Shown here: positions 50,875 through 59,999 of the stretch, piece after piece
Layout of the letters: the number at the start of each line of letters is the position of its first letter
Numbering within the stretch: the stretch's first letter is position 1
IMG/VR virus record: IMGVR_UViG_3300035703_000006
Location: 1-64,000 of that record
Length of the DNA: 64,000 bases
Direction: 5' to 3' (one strand)
Origin: a virus
The notes under the pieces: generated by a model
Database searches by the model: none
Told to the model about the DNA's origin: nothing
The model's input: only the letters and a program-made list of their open reading frames with translations
Made by a program: the position numbers and the translations under genes

Positions 50875-52074
50875 ATGAAAACTTTTTCACGATTTCTTAT
50901 AGAAGCAACTGACCCTAAAGGTCCTATCAAGAAATATATGTCTCCAGAGGAGATTGCGAAAAAGCACAAAATTTCATTAGAAACTTTAAATTCTCAGTTA
51001 GATATGGGAATTAAAGTTGAAAGTGAGCACACTGGAAGTAAAAAAATGGCAAGAATGATTGCCTTACAACACTTAGAAGAACTTCCAGATTATTACTCTA
51101 GACTAAAAAAAGCAGAAAAAATTAAAGAAGAAGGTCTTCTTGCTTGGTTTGGTCAATCCAAATCAAAAGGTAAAAAAGGTAAAAAGGGAAAACGTGGTTG
51201 GGTTGATGTTGTAGATGGTGATGCTTGTGCCAGAGAAGAAGGGGAAACTGCAACTCCAAAATGTGTACCATCTTGGAGACGTGCTTCTATGAGTAAAGAA
51301 GAAAGACTTGCTGCTCAGGCAAGAAAACGTCGTCAAGATCCAAATCAACCACAAAAATCTGGAGCAGCAAAACCAACTTATGTCAAAACCGACTATACAC
51401 CAGAAGGTGACATGAATCTTCAAGAAATAAAGGACAGACCAGGAAAAGGTAGTGGTAAAAAAGATGCTTGCTATCATAAAGTAAAATCAAGATATAGAGT
51501 TTGGCCAAGTGCATATGCTTCTGGTGCTTTGGTTAAGTGTCGAAAGGTTGGTGCGGATAGTTGGGGAACAAAATCGGAAAGCACTGATGCTCTTGCGTAT
51601 GATTGGGATGGACCAATATATGAAGGAGAAAAAAGATATTGTCCCAACTGCAAAAAAATGGAATCCATGAGAGAATGTAAATATGGACCAAAATCTTGGT
51701 TATTATATTCTTCTGCTATTGAACCCACATTTCCCACAATTTCAATTTCTAATAAAAAATATGACCCAAATAGACCTCATCCAGCAAATGAAGAAATAAA
51801 ATATAATTACTCTGATAATAAAATAAAAAATATCCGAGAAATATATACTAGAATACAATCAAGAGGTTCTACTTATTCTATAATGTTTAACTGGAGAGGT
51901 AGATATCTTTCTGCACAAATGTTTTTCCCTCAGTTCACTAGACCATCAAAACAGCAAGTAACTTATGAACTAAGAAAAATATATCCAGATGCAATTGTTC
52001 TAAGTTTTAACCCTTCAATTAAAGACCCAACAAAACCTTTATTATTTACAGGAGAATTAGATGGATCCAGATAA
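50875..52074 (+). CDS. Mosaic hypothetical protein between gp16 and gp17 (399 aa)
   Basis: The N-terminal KTFSRFLIEA is a motif often seen at the start of T4-like virion proteins. Residues about 21-85 (EEIAKKHKISLETLNSQLDM, then HTGSKKMARMIALQHLEELP) look like a short helical domain (DUF5661-like). A Lys/Gly hinge and CAREEGETATPKCVPSW then RRQDPNQPQKSGAAKPTYV follow (DUF5872-like). Then comes KKDACYHKVKSRYRVWPSAY and a C-terminal region. It seems assembled from small modules, including Cys pairs. A DNA- or virion-bound role is inferred. Confidence 0.65.
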   Translation: MKTFSRFLIEATDPKGPIKKYMSPEEIAKKHKISLETLNSQLDMGIKVESEHTGSKKMARMIALQHLEELPDYYSRLKKAEKIKEEGLLAWFGQSKSKGKKGKKGKRGWVDVVDGDACAREEGETATPKCVPSWRRASMSKEERLAAQARKRRQDPNQPQKSGAAKPTYVKTDYTPEGDMNLQEIKDRPGKGSGKKDACYHKVKSRYRVWPSAYASGALVKCRKVGADSWGTKSESTDALAYDWDGPIYEGEKRYCPNCKKMESMRECKYGPKSWLLYSSAIEPTFPTISISNKKYDPNRPHPANEEIKYNYSDNKIKNIREIYTRIQSRGSTYSIMFNWRGRYLSAQMFFPQFTRPSKQQVTYELRKIYPDAIVLSFNPSIKDPTKPLLFTGELDGSR

Positions 52075-52249
52075 AATAACCTTAGATTGTTTAACTAAAA
52101 ATTTTGAATATGAAAGAATTTCAAGGGAAGTTGATTCTTGCGAAAACATAGAACAAGTAAGAAATATAGCAAAGTCATTTATAAAATTATACCTACAACA
52201 ACAAGAAGTTATATCAAAAATTGGATTAATTGATGGAAAAACACTATAA
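52061..52249 (+). CDS. Small helical protein (62 aa)
   Basis: Overlaps the previous gene by 14 nt and gp17 by 17 nt. LTKNFEYERISREVDSCENI then VRNIAKSFIKLYLQQQEVIS is helical and resembles short T4-like genes of this position. Function unknown. Confidence 0.6.
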   Translation: MDPDKITLDCLTKNFEYERISREVDSCENIEQVRNIAKSFIKLYLQQQEVISKIGLIDGKTL

Positions 52250-53876
52250 GGGAAATCCTAATCTAAAAGCAGAAAATGTTTCAATAGATTGGACAAAGGA
52301 GAGACTTGATGAATATTTAAAATGCAAAAGTGATCCAATATATTTTGCAAAAAATTATGTAAAAATTGTATCTCTTGATCACGGATTAATTCCGTTTAGC
52401 ATGTATGATTTTCAAGAAACTTTAATTAGTAACTTTCATATTAATAGATTTAATATTGCAAAACTACCAAGGCAAACAGGAAAATCAACTACTGTAGTCT
52501 CTTATCTTCTTCATTATGCACTTTTTAATGATAATATAAGAATTGCAATTCTTGCAAATAAAGCAGAAACAGCAAGAGAATTATTACAAAGATTGCAATT
52601 GTCTTATGAAAATTTACCAGATTGGATGCAACAAGGAGTTGGTTCTTGGAATAAAGGATCCTTAGAATTGGAAAATGGATCTAAAATTGTGGCAGCATCT
52701 ACATCTTCATCTGCTGTAAGGGGAAACTCTTTTAATATTATTTTCTTAGATGAATTTGCTTTTATTCCAAATCATATTGCGGAGCAATTCTTTTCTTCTG
52801 TATATCCTACAATTTCCTCTGGTAATACTACAAAAGTGATTATCATCTCAACACCTAATGGGATGAATATGTTTTATAAACTTTGGCATGATGCCGAAAG
52901 AGGAAAAAATGGTTACATTCCGTTAGAGGTTCATTGGTCTCAAGTTCCAGGAAGAGATGCGGAATGGAAACGACAAACAATTGCAAACACTTCAGAAAGA
53001 CAATTCACACAAGAATTTGAATGTGAATTTTTAGGGTCTGTTGATACATTAATTACAGCATCAAAACTGAGAATGATGGCATATGATGATCCATTAACTA
53101 GAAGTAAAGGTCTAGATGTTTATGAAGAACCCCAAGAAAATAATACCTATTTAATGACTGTAGACGTATCTCGTGGAATGAGTAATGATTATTCTGCATT
53201 TATTGTGTTTGATATAAGTCAGTTTCCATACAAAGTTGTTGCAAAATATCGTAATAACGAAATTAAACCTATGCTTTTTCCAAATATCATTCACGAAGTT
53301 GCAAAAGCATATAACAAAGCATTTGTTCTTACCGAGGTTAATGATATTGGAGAACAAGTATCAAGCATTTTGCATTTTGATTTAGAATATGATAATATTT
53401 TAATGTGCTCTATGAGGGGAAGAGCAGGACAATTAGTTGGTCAAGGATTTTCCGGCAAAAAGACACAACTTGGTATTAAAATGTCTAAGACAGTTAAAAA
53501 AGTAGGTTGCTCAAACCTAAAAACAATTATTGAAGATGATAAGTTATTAATTAAAGATTATGATATCATCAGTGAATTGACTACTTTTATTCAAAAAAAT
53601 CAATCATTTGAAGCAGAAGAAGGTTGCAATGATGATCTTGCAATGTGTCTTGTTATTTTTTCTTGGTTAGTGGTCCAAGACTATTTCAAAGAAATGACAG
53701 ACAATGATGTCCGAAAAAGAATTTATGAAGAACAAAAGGATCAGATTGAACAAGATATGGCACCTTTTGGATTTATTATTGATGGGACAGATGAATCTAG
53801 TTTTGTTGATCAAGATGGAGATAGATGGTATTTGGATGAGTATGGTGACAGGTCATATATGTGGGAATACAGATAA
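52233..53876 (+). CDS. gp17: Terminase large subunit gp17
   Basis: 547 residues (T4: 610). Packaging motor. Walker A RQTGKST (80-86), Walker B IIFLDE (169-174) and the coupling motif are present. The nuclease domain has TVDVSRG (D near 311), LTEVNDIG (E near 367) and CNDDLAM (D near 466), the usual acidic triad. ATG 52233 is used. It cuts concatemers and drives DNA into the prohead. Confidence 0.95.
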   Translation: MEKHYKGNPNLKAENVSIDWTKERLDEYLKCKSDPIYFAKNYVKIVSLDHGLIPFSMYDFQETLISNFHINRFNIAKLPRQTGKSTTVVSYLLHYALFNDNIRIAILANKAETARELLQRLQLSYENLPDWMQQGVGSWNKGSLELENGSKIVAASTSSSAVRGNSFNIIFLDEFAFIPNHIAEQFFSSVYPTISSGNTTKVIIISTPNGMNMFYKLWHDAERGKNGYIPLEVHWSQVPGRDAEWKRQTIANTSERQFTQEFECEFLGSVDTLITASKLRMMAYDDPLTRSKGLDVYEEPQENNTYLMTVDVSRGMSNDYSAFIVFDISQFPYKVVAKYRNNEIKPMLFPNIIHEVAKAYNKAFVLTEVNDIGEQVSSILHFDLEYDNILMCSMRGRAGQLVGQGFSGKKTQLGIKMSKTVKKVGCSNLKTIIEDDKLLIKDYDIISELTTFIQKNQSFEAEEGCNDDLAMCLVIFSWLVVQDYFKEMTDNDVRKRIYEEQKDQIEQDMAPFGFIIDGTDESSFVDQDGDRWYLDEYGDRSYMWEYR

Positions 53877-54107
53877 ATGAACATAAGTGATCAGTTTGAA
53901 TTGGAGCACTTATTTTTAACAGAAAGAAAATGTAGAGTTTGTAAAGAAATAAAAGATTTGATTGATGGTTTTTATTTAACTCGTAAAGGTAGAGGGGATA
54001 TATCATCCGCATATTCATATGAATGTAAAATATGCACAATCAAAAGAATCACTCAAAATAGAAAAAAAAATATAAGCACATTTTATTGGGAATACCCAGA
54101 TTGGTAA
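53877..54107 (+). CDS. Small zinc-finger-like protein (76 aa)
   Basis: The ATG follows the gp17 stop with no gap. Two CxxC pairs (CRVC at about 19-22 and CKIC near 51-54) form a likely zinc site. The pattern RKCRVCKEIKDLIDGFYLTR, then YECKICTIKRI resembles short Cys4 domains before HNH nucleases in phages, but no HNH follows here. It is a free-standing zinc protein with basic residues. Confidence 0.65.
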   Translation: MNISDQFELEHLFLTERKCRVCKEIKDLIDGFYLTRKGRGDISSAYSYECKICTIKRITQNRKKNISTFYWEYPDW

Positions 54108-54120
54108 ATGTTCACTGGCC

Positions 54121-54190
54121 GTTTCCCCATTGTAAAGTATGTAATTTATAAATATTTCTAGGCAAAATGAACTTCTTAACGAGGGGAAAC
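54121..54190 (+). promoter_or_regulatory. Late promoter TATAAATA between arms that can mask the gp18 ribosome site
   Basis: TATAAATA lies at 54147-54154, a full late consensus. GTTTCCCC (54121-54128) and GGGGAAAC (54183-54190) are exact complements, and the right arm holds the GAGGGG ribosome site of gp18. The left arm is upstream of the promoter, so only read-through RNA could form it. Confidence 0.65.
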
Positions 54191-54192
54191 AA

Positions 54193-56586
54193 ATGGCGTT
54201 AAATTTAGTATCACCTGGCGTCAAAATTAGGGAAGTTGACTTAACTGTTGGTGGAATTACCGCTGGAACAAATCAGGTAGGTGCTATTGCTGGTCCTTTC
54301 CAAAAAGGTCCCGTTAATCAACCTATTTTAATTGAAAATGAAAATGATTTACTTAATGTATTCGGAAAACCAATTTCTTCAGATAGTCAATATGAATATT
54401 GGTTAAGTGCATCATCTTTCCTTTCTTATGGTGGAATTTTAAGAGTTGTAAGATGCAATGGAACAAATTTAAGTAACTCAAATTCTGGAGTTGCAGCAAC
54501 ATCAGTTTCATTAAAAATTGAATCTTTAGAAGATTATGATAATAATCATACTTCTGATACAAATTGGTATTGGGCATCAAGAAATCCAGGATCTTGGGCA
54601 AATAATTTAAAAGTATGTGTAATTGATGGTCTCGCAGACCAGAGAATCGCAATCAATACTACTGGTCTTTCTGTTGGTTACGGTATTAGTGCTTCGTACA
54701 CAAGAACTGCTGGTGGCATCGGAACAACTACTTCTGAAGCAGGAATATTGAAAGGAATCATCACACAAGTTAATTCTGGTTCAGTAGATGTTAAAGTTCT
54801 CAGCAAAAATGTTGGAGGAGTTGATAGTGAAGTTTCATATCAACAAGGTGGTACATACGAGTTTAAATCTTCAGATTCTGTAGGTATTAATTCAACTGGA
54901 ACACTTGTTAGAGTCAAATCATCAACAGTATCCGATCTTTCTGTTGTTGTTGCCACAGGATCTTCTATTGTTCTTCCTGGTCCTTCTGTTACTGGAGCAA
55001 CACCATTCGCAAGTGCAGGATATGTTTCTTCACAGGTCATAAGATCAGTTTCAGACAATGGGACATTAGTACCATTAACTTCAATTGTTGGTTTTGGAAC
55101 AACCAATGTTAATGGATTCCAACAAGATACTTTGATTCTAGCATCTGGATCACCAGTTGCCTCAGGAACCACTACAATTGGTGTGTTTAATACAACTACT
55201 TCAATATCTACACCTCTGGATTGGTATGATCAACAAACTCTTGGATTGACAAATTCAACTGTTTATTGGAAAAATATTGCACCAAAACCAGCAACCTCTC
55301 AGTATGCATCAGAAAGAAGTGCAAAAAACGATGAAGTTAACATTGTAGTAGTTGATGATACAGGAGCAGTTACTGGAGTAGTTGGAAATATTGTAGAAAA
55401 ATATTCAAAACTATCTAAAGCATCTGATGGAAAGATTTCCCCAAATCAAGGAATTTATTACAAAAACATAATTAAAGATCAATCGCAATATATTTTTGCA
55501 GGTATTGCAACAACTGGCATTAAAACTAAGTTTTCTACTTTATCTGGATATGGTGCTGCATCTGATACTACTTGGGGATTAGAAGCACAAGGAAACACAT
55601 TCAATTGTATTGGGGCACAAACCTATACATTATCTGGTGGTAAAGATTACTCTGGTATATCTAGTGTTGGTGGATATTCTGTAGGATTATCTGATGTAAT
55701 TTCTGCTTATAGAAATTATACAAACCCAGCAGAATACTCTATTGATTATTTAATTAGTGGTCCTTCTGGTGGATCTACAATTTATGAATCTCAAGCAAAA
55801 GCAAATGAATTAATTGCAATTGCAGATTTACGTAAAGATTGTATTGCTGTAATATCTCCACATAGATCTGGTGTGGTAAATGTTTCAAACTCAGAAACAC
55901 AAACTAATAATATTATTGAATTTTTTGATCCACTAACATCATCATCTTATGCTGTATTTGATAGTGGATACAAATACACTTATGATAGATTCAATAATAC
56001 ATTTAGATATATCCCCTGTAATGCTGATATTGCCGGTTTAATGGCAAGAACTGCCAATAATTCGTTCCCTTGGTACTCACCTGCCGGATCAAGTAGAGGG
56101 ACAATTAACAATGCAACTAAACTTGCTTACAATCCATCGCAAGAACAAAGAGACAGGTTATACACAAGAAGAGTAAATCCAATTATATTCTCTCAGGGAT
56201 CTGGAATTATTCTTTTTGGTGATAAAACTGCACTCTCATATGTTTCAGCATTTGATAGAATTAATGTTCGTCGTTTGTTCTTAACTATTGAAAGAGCAAT
56301 TGAAAGGGCAGCAAGAGCACAACTCTTTGAATTCAATGATTTAATTACCAGAGCAAACTTTATTAATATTGTTGAACCCTATCTCCGTGATGTAAAAGCA
56401 AAAAGAGGTATTACTGACTTTGTTGTAGTTTGCGATGAAACTAATAATACTCCAGACATTATTGACTCCAATCAGTTTAAAGCTGACATTTATGTCAAAC
56501 CAGCAAGAAGCATTAACTTCATTGGATTGACTTTTGTTGCTACTCGCACTGGGGTTAGCTTTGAAGAAATCGTCGGTACTGTTTAA
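54193..56586 (+). CDS. gp18: Tail sheath protein gp18
   Basis: 797 residues, longer than T4 (659). LVSPGVKIREVDLTVGGITA at the start, and VRRLFLTIERAIERAARAQL with a terminal FIGLTFVATRTGVSFEEIVG, are typical sheath features. It forms the contractile sheath. The GAGGGG ribosome site is strong. The middle (about 100-350) is a beta-rich insertion. Confidence 0.95.
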   Translation: MALNLVSPGVKIREVDLTVGGITAGTNQVGAIAGPFQKGPVNQPILIENENDLLNVFGKPISSDSQYEYWLSASSFLSYGGILRVVRCNGTNLSNSNSGVAATSVSLKIESLEDYDNNHTSDTNWYWASRNPGSWANNLKVCVIDGLADQRIAINTTGLSVGYGISASYTRTAGGIGTTTSEAGILKGIITQVNSGSVDVKVLSKNVGGVDSEVSYQQGGTYEFKSSDSVGINSTGTLVRVKSSTVSDLSVVVATGSSIVLPGPSVTGATPFASAGYVSSQVIRSVSDNGTLVPLTSIVGFGTTNVNGFQQDTLILASGSPVASGTTTIGVFNTTTSISTPLDWYDQQTLGLTNSTVYWKNIAPKPATSQYASERSAKNDEVNIVVVDDTGAVTGVVGNIVEKYSKLSKASDGKISPNQGIYYKNIIKDQSQYIFAGIATTGIKTKFSTLSGYGAASDTTWGLEAQGNTFNCIGAQTYTLSGGKDYSGISSVGGYSVGLSDVISAYRNYTNPAEYSIDYLISGPSGGSTIYESQAKANELIAIADLRKDCIAVISPHRSGVVNVSNSETQTNNIIEFFDPLTSSSYAVFDSGYKYTYDRFNNTFRYIPCNADIAGLMARTANNSFPWYSPAGSSRGTINNATKLAYNPSQEQRDRLYTRRVNPIIFSQGSGIILFGDKTALSYVSAFDRINVRRLFLTIERAIERAARAQLFEFNDLITRANFINIVEPYLRDVKAKRGITDFVVVCDETNNTPDIIDSNQFKADIYVKPARSINFIGLTFVATRTGVSFEEIVGTV

Positions 56587-56605
56587 TTAAAAGAGGTAAA
56601 ACCAA

Positions 56606-57292
56606 ATGGCACTTACACAAGGCACAACAACTGGTGGACCTATTAATCCATCATTAAGAACTTTAAACGATTTTAAAAGTAGATTAACAGGTGGTGGGGC
56701 AAGACCAAATTTATTTGAATGCACAATTAATTTTCCAGAAGTGATATCCAATACAGATAAAGGATTGGGTGAATATACTAGATTTCTTGTAAAAGCAGCA
56801 AATTTGCCCGCATCAACTTTAAGTGTAATTGATATTCCATTTAGGGGAAGAAATCTCAAAATTGCCGGTGATAGAACCTTCGATCCTTGGACAATTACTG
56901 TAATTAATGATACTGATTTTAGAATCAGAAATGCGTTTGAGAAATGGATGAATTATATCAATAAACATGAAGATAATTCTGGTCAAACTGATCCTGTTAC
57001 TTATCAAACTACAATGAGAGTTGACCAATTAGGAAGAGCAAAAGTTGGATCTGATATGTCATCTAGTGAAGCAATGCCAATTCTTAAATCATATGAATTT
57101 TATGGAACTTTCCCAACTTCAGTAAGTGCAATTGATCTTTCATATGATTCATCAGATACAATTGAGGAATTTACTGTAGATCTTCAAGTTCAATGGTGGG
57201 ATGCTATTGATCCAAAATCTAATAAGAGTATTCTTGGTTCTAATGCCACAGAACAATTTAATTCAACCTCAATAAGCACAGGCACTTTCTAA
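56606..57292 (+). CDS. gp19: Tail tube protein gp19
   Basis: 228 residues (T4: 163). GGARPNLFECTINFPEVISN, then FLVKAANLPASTLSVIDIPF and GRNLKIAGDRTFDPWTITVI are classic tube-protein segments. It builds the inner tube. AGAGG lies upstream of the ATG. The extra C-terminal 40 residues are typical of cyanophage members. Confidence 0.9.
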   Translation: MALTQGTTTGGPINPSLRTLNDFKSRLTGGGARPNLFECTINFPEVISNTDKGLGEYTRFLVKAANLPASTLSVIDIPFRGRNLKIAGDRTFDPWTITVINDTDFRIRNAFEKWMNYINKHEDNSGQTDPVTYQTTMRVDQLGRAKVGSDMSSSEAMPILKSYEFYGTFPTSVSAIDLSYDSSDTIEEFTVDLQVQWWDAIDPKSNKSILGSNATEQFNSTSISTGTF

Positions 57293-57296
57293 TAGG

Positions 57297-57304
57297 TCTA
57301 AATA
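57297..57304 (+). promoter_or_regulatory. Late promoter-like TCTAAATA
   Basis: TCTAAATA lies 23 nt before gp20 (ATG 57328). Confidence 0.5.
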
Positions 57305-57327
57305 GAATATAAGACTTAATCATTACT

Positions 57328-58998
57328 ATGGCAAAATTATTTGGATTTAAAATAAAAGATACGGGGGACAATAATTCCAAAGGGATTATGTCTCCCATTC
57401 CTCGTAATGAGGAAGATAAATCTGACTTTTATATCTCTAGTGGTTTTTATGGACAATATGTAGATATTGAAGGTGTTTATAAAACTGAGGCAGATTTAAT
57501 CAGAAGATATCGTGAGATGTCTTTGCATCCAGAGTGCGATAGTGCGATTGAAGATATCGTAAATGAAGCAATAGTATCTGACCTAAATGATTCTCCAGTA
57601 GAAATAGAACTTTCAAATCTTCCAGCATCTGATAAATTGAAAGATATTATCAGAGAAGAATTTAAGTATATTAAAGAGATTATGGACTTTGATAAAAAGT
57701 GCCATGAAATCTTTAGAAATTGGTATATTGATGGAAGAATTTATTACCATAAAGTAATTGATTTGAAAAAACCAAATGAAGGTATTAAAGAAATTAGATA
57801 CATTGATGCTCTCAAAATTAAATATGTAAGAAAATTAAAAAGAGATAATAAAGATGCTTTTGGGACAGAATATCGTCAAATTGTAAACGGTAAAAATAAA
57901 ATTGATTTTTCAAATCAAGAATTAGAAGAATATTATCTTTATGATCCAAATGTGGGTTCTTCGCAAAATGCAACTTACAAAACATCAGATGTTAATAGTG
58001 TAAAAATTGCAAAAGATTCGATTGTTTATGTAACTTCTGGATTAGTTGATCGTAATAAACAAACTGTACTTTCATTTTTACACAAAGCAATTAAATCTCT
58101 CAATCAATTGAGAATGATTGAGGATAGTCTTGTCATTTATAGATTATCTCGTGCCCCAGAGAGAAGAATTTTTTACATTGATGTAGGAAATCTTCCTAAA
58201 GTCAAAGCAGAGCAATATTTGCGTGACGTAATGAATCGTTACAGAAATAAACTTGTATATGATGCCAACACTGGAGAAATTCGTGATGATCGCAAATATA
58301 TGGCAATGCTTGAAGATTTTTGGCTACCACGTAGAGAAGGTGGTCGTGGTACAGAGATTACAACTCTTCCTGGTGGTCAAAATCTTGGTGAACTTGCTGA
58401 CATTGAATATTTTCAGAAAAAACTTTATGATTCTTTAGGTGTTCCTCCTACCCGTCTTGATGCCGGTGGTGGATTTAATCTCGGACGTTCATCAGAAATT
58501 CTTAGAGATGAACTTAAATTCACAAGATTTGTAGGGAGATTGAGAAAAAGATTTTCTCAAATCTTTATTGATATGTTAAGAACTCAATTGATTCTTAAAA
58601 ATATCGTTACACCAGAAGACTGGAAAACATTAAGTGACCATATTCAATTTGATTATGTTTATGATAATCATTTTTCTGATCTGAAGAAAAATGAATTAAT
58701 GAATGATAAATTAGGTGTAGTTGCTGCAATGGATCCATATGTTGGTCGTTATTTTTCATCTCAATATGTAAGAACAAGAATACTTGGACAATCTGATAGT
58801 GAAATCATAGAAATCGATAAGCAAATTAAAAAAGAAATTAAAGAAGGAATTATTCCAGACCCAGCACTAGCAATGAACCCTATGGCAGGAATGCCTCCAG
58901 ATCAACAATCTCAAAATAACATGGGAAACATTCCACAAGAGGGTGGATTAACTGATGCTCAAACTGGAGTTGAATTAGGCAGTCAGGGAGAGATATAA
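57328..58998 (+). CDS. gp20: Portal protein gp20
   Basis: 556 residues (T4: 524). FYGQYVDIEGVYKTEADLIR, then YREMSLHPECDSAIEDIVNE and YHKVIDLKKPNEGIKEIRYI are hallmark segments. LARAP-type SRAPERRIFYIDVGNLP and the C-terminal disordered tail (PDQQSQNNMGNIPQEGG) also fit. It forms the 12-mer packaging channel and seeds the prohead. Confidence 0.95.
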   Translation: MAKLFGFKIKDTGDNNSKGIMSPIPRNEEDKSDFYISSGFYGQYVDIEGVYKTEADLIRRYREMSLHPECDSAIEDIVNEAIVSDLNDSPVEIELSNLPASDKLKDIIREEFKYIKEIMDFDKKCHEIFRNWYIDGRIYYHKVIDLKKPNEGIKEIRYIDALKIKYVRKLKRDNKDAFGTEYRQIVNGKNKIDFSNQELEEYYLYDPNVGSSQNATYKTSDVNSVKIAKDSIVYVTSGLVDRNKQTVLSFLHKAIKSLNQLRMIEDSLVIYRLSRAPERRIFYIDVGNLPKVKAEQYLRDVMNRYRNKLVYDANTGEIRDDRKYMAMLEDFWLPRREGGRGTEITTLPGGQNLGELADIEYFQKKLYDSLGVPPTRLDAGGGFNLGRSSEILRDELKFTRFVGRLRKRFSQIFIDMLRTQLILKNIVTPEDWKTLSDHIQFDYVYDNHFSDLKKNELMNDKLGVVAAMDPYVGRYFSSQYVRTRILGQSDSEIIEIDKQIKKEIKEGIIPDPALAMNPMAGMPPDQQSQNNMGNIPQEGGLTDAQTGVELGSQGEI

Positions 58999-59001
58999 AT
59001 A
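58994..59001 (+). promoter_or_regulatory. Late promoter TATAAATA
   Basis: Exact late consensus, overlapping the stop of gp20 and 23 nt before ATG 59025. Confidence 0.75.
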
Positions 59002-59024
59002 AAAATAGTTAATTTTGAATAATT

Positions 59025-59180
59025 ATGGAAGAATTAGTAGATATGATTGCTGGAGATTCAGCACCATCAGATATTTCAGATAAAATTAAAGAGGTATTAT
59101 TTGCAAAAGCTTCAGAAAAAATTAATTCTGTAAGACCTGATATTGCAGCATCAATGTTTGATTTGGAAGATGAGGAATGA
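59025..59180 (+). CDS. gp67: Prohead core protein gp67-like (51 aa)
   Basis: 51 residues. Starts MEELVDMIAGDSAPSDISDK and continues KEVLFAKASEKINSVRPDIA with an acidic end (DLEDEE). Position after gp20 and before gp21 and the acidic helical pattern match T4 gp67 (80 aa), a scaffold component. Name given from position and pattern. Confidence 0.7.
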   Translation: MEELVDMIAGDSAPSDISDKIKEVLFAKASEKINSVRPDIAASMFDLEDEE

Positions 59181-59183
59181 TAA

Positions 59184-59999
59184 GTGAATTTTGAAGATAA
59201 TTCAAAAGATTTATCTGATTTTTTCAGTACAATTAGTGTAGGAAAACAAAAAAGAAAAAAGCAATTAGAAGAATCTGTAGGGGATTCAGTAGATTGTTTT
59301 TTTCAGACCATTAGTATTGGCAAAAAAATAGAACAAGAAAAAAAGGAATCTTTAGTTGGAGATTCCTTTGAAACTCTTTTTTTATCAAAACTCAAAGAAG
59401 ATAAAAAACCAACAAAAAAGAAAAAACAAAAGCAAATTTCAGAAGAAAACTTTTCAATTGAAAATCCAATTAAAGAAATTCAAATTAAGGAAACAATAAA
59501 AAGTACACAAACATTAGATTTAAGTTTAGTTGAAGGTTTACTTAGAGAACCACCATCAGTTAAAAATTCTGATCCCCTTACTCCATTAAATCAAACTGGT
59601 TTAGGAATAGAAAGATTGGAGAAAAAATTTAATCTTTTTGTAAATAGAGTTCAAGAACAACTCTCCACTTTAGGTGGGGGTGGAGAAACAAATTTAACTT
59701 ATATGGATGTTCCAATAACATCCGTTATTACATCTTCTTATGCAATAAAACTACAAGATTATTATATTGGAGTGAATTATGCAGGTGCAGTTACTATTAC
59801 ATTACCAAAAGCAGATAGAGAAGGAAAAATATTTGTTATTAAAGATGAACTTGGAGAAGCATCAAAAGGATCAAATAGATATATCACAATTATTCCATCA
59901 GGAATAGACTTAATTGATGGTAGAGATAGAGCAATTCTTGCATTTGATTATGGCAGTTTAACATTTATATGGAAAGATAATTCCTGGAGGGTAATCTAA
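59184..59999 (+). CDS. Structural protein with FFxTISxGK repeats (271 aa), GTG start
   Basis: N-terminal repeats DLSDFFSTISVGKQKRKK and SVDCFFQTISIGKKIEQE (plus a third, diverged) at about 10-70, a Lys-rich linker and coil. A C-terminal beta domain (VITSSYAIKLQDYYIGVNYA, then TLPKADREGKIFVIKDELGE) resembles fibre or head-decoration domains. GTG 59184 is the only start in frame. The repeats may be prohead-binding or protease-processed signals; this is inference. Confidence 0.6.
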   Translation: MNFEDNSKDLSDFFSTISVGKQKRKKQLEESVGDSVDCFFQTISIGKKIEQEKKESLVGDSFETLFLSKLKEDKKPTKKKKQKQISEENFSIENPIKEIQIKETIKSTQTLDLSLVEGLLREPPSVKNSDPLTPLNQTGLGIERLEKKFNLFVNRVQEQLSTLGGGGETNLTYMDVPITSVITSSYAIKLQDYYIGVNYAGAVTITLPKADREGKIFVIKDELGEASKGSNRYITIIPSGIDLIDGRDRAILAFDYGSLTFIWKDNSWRVI

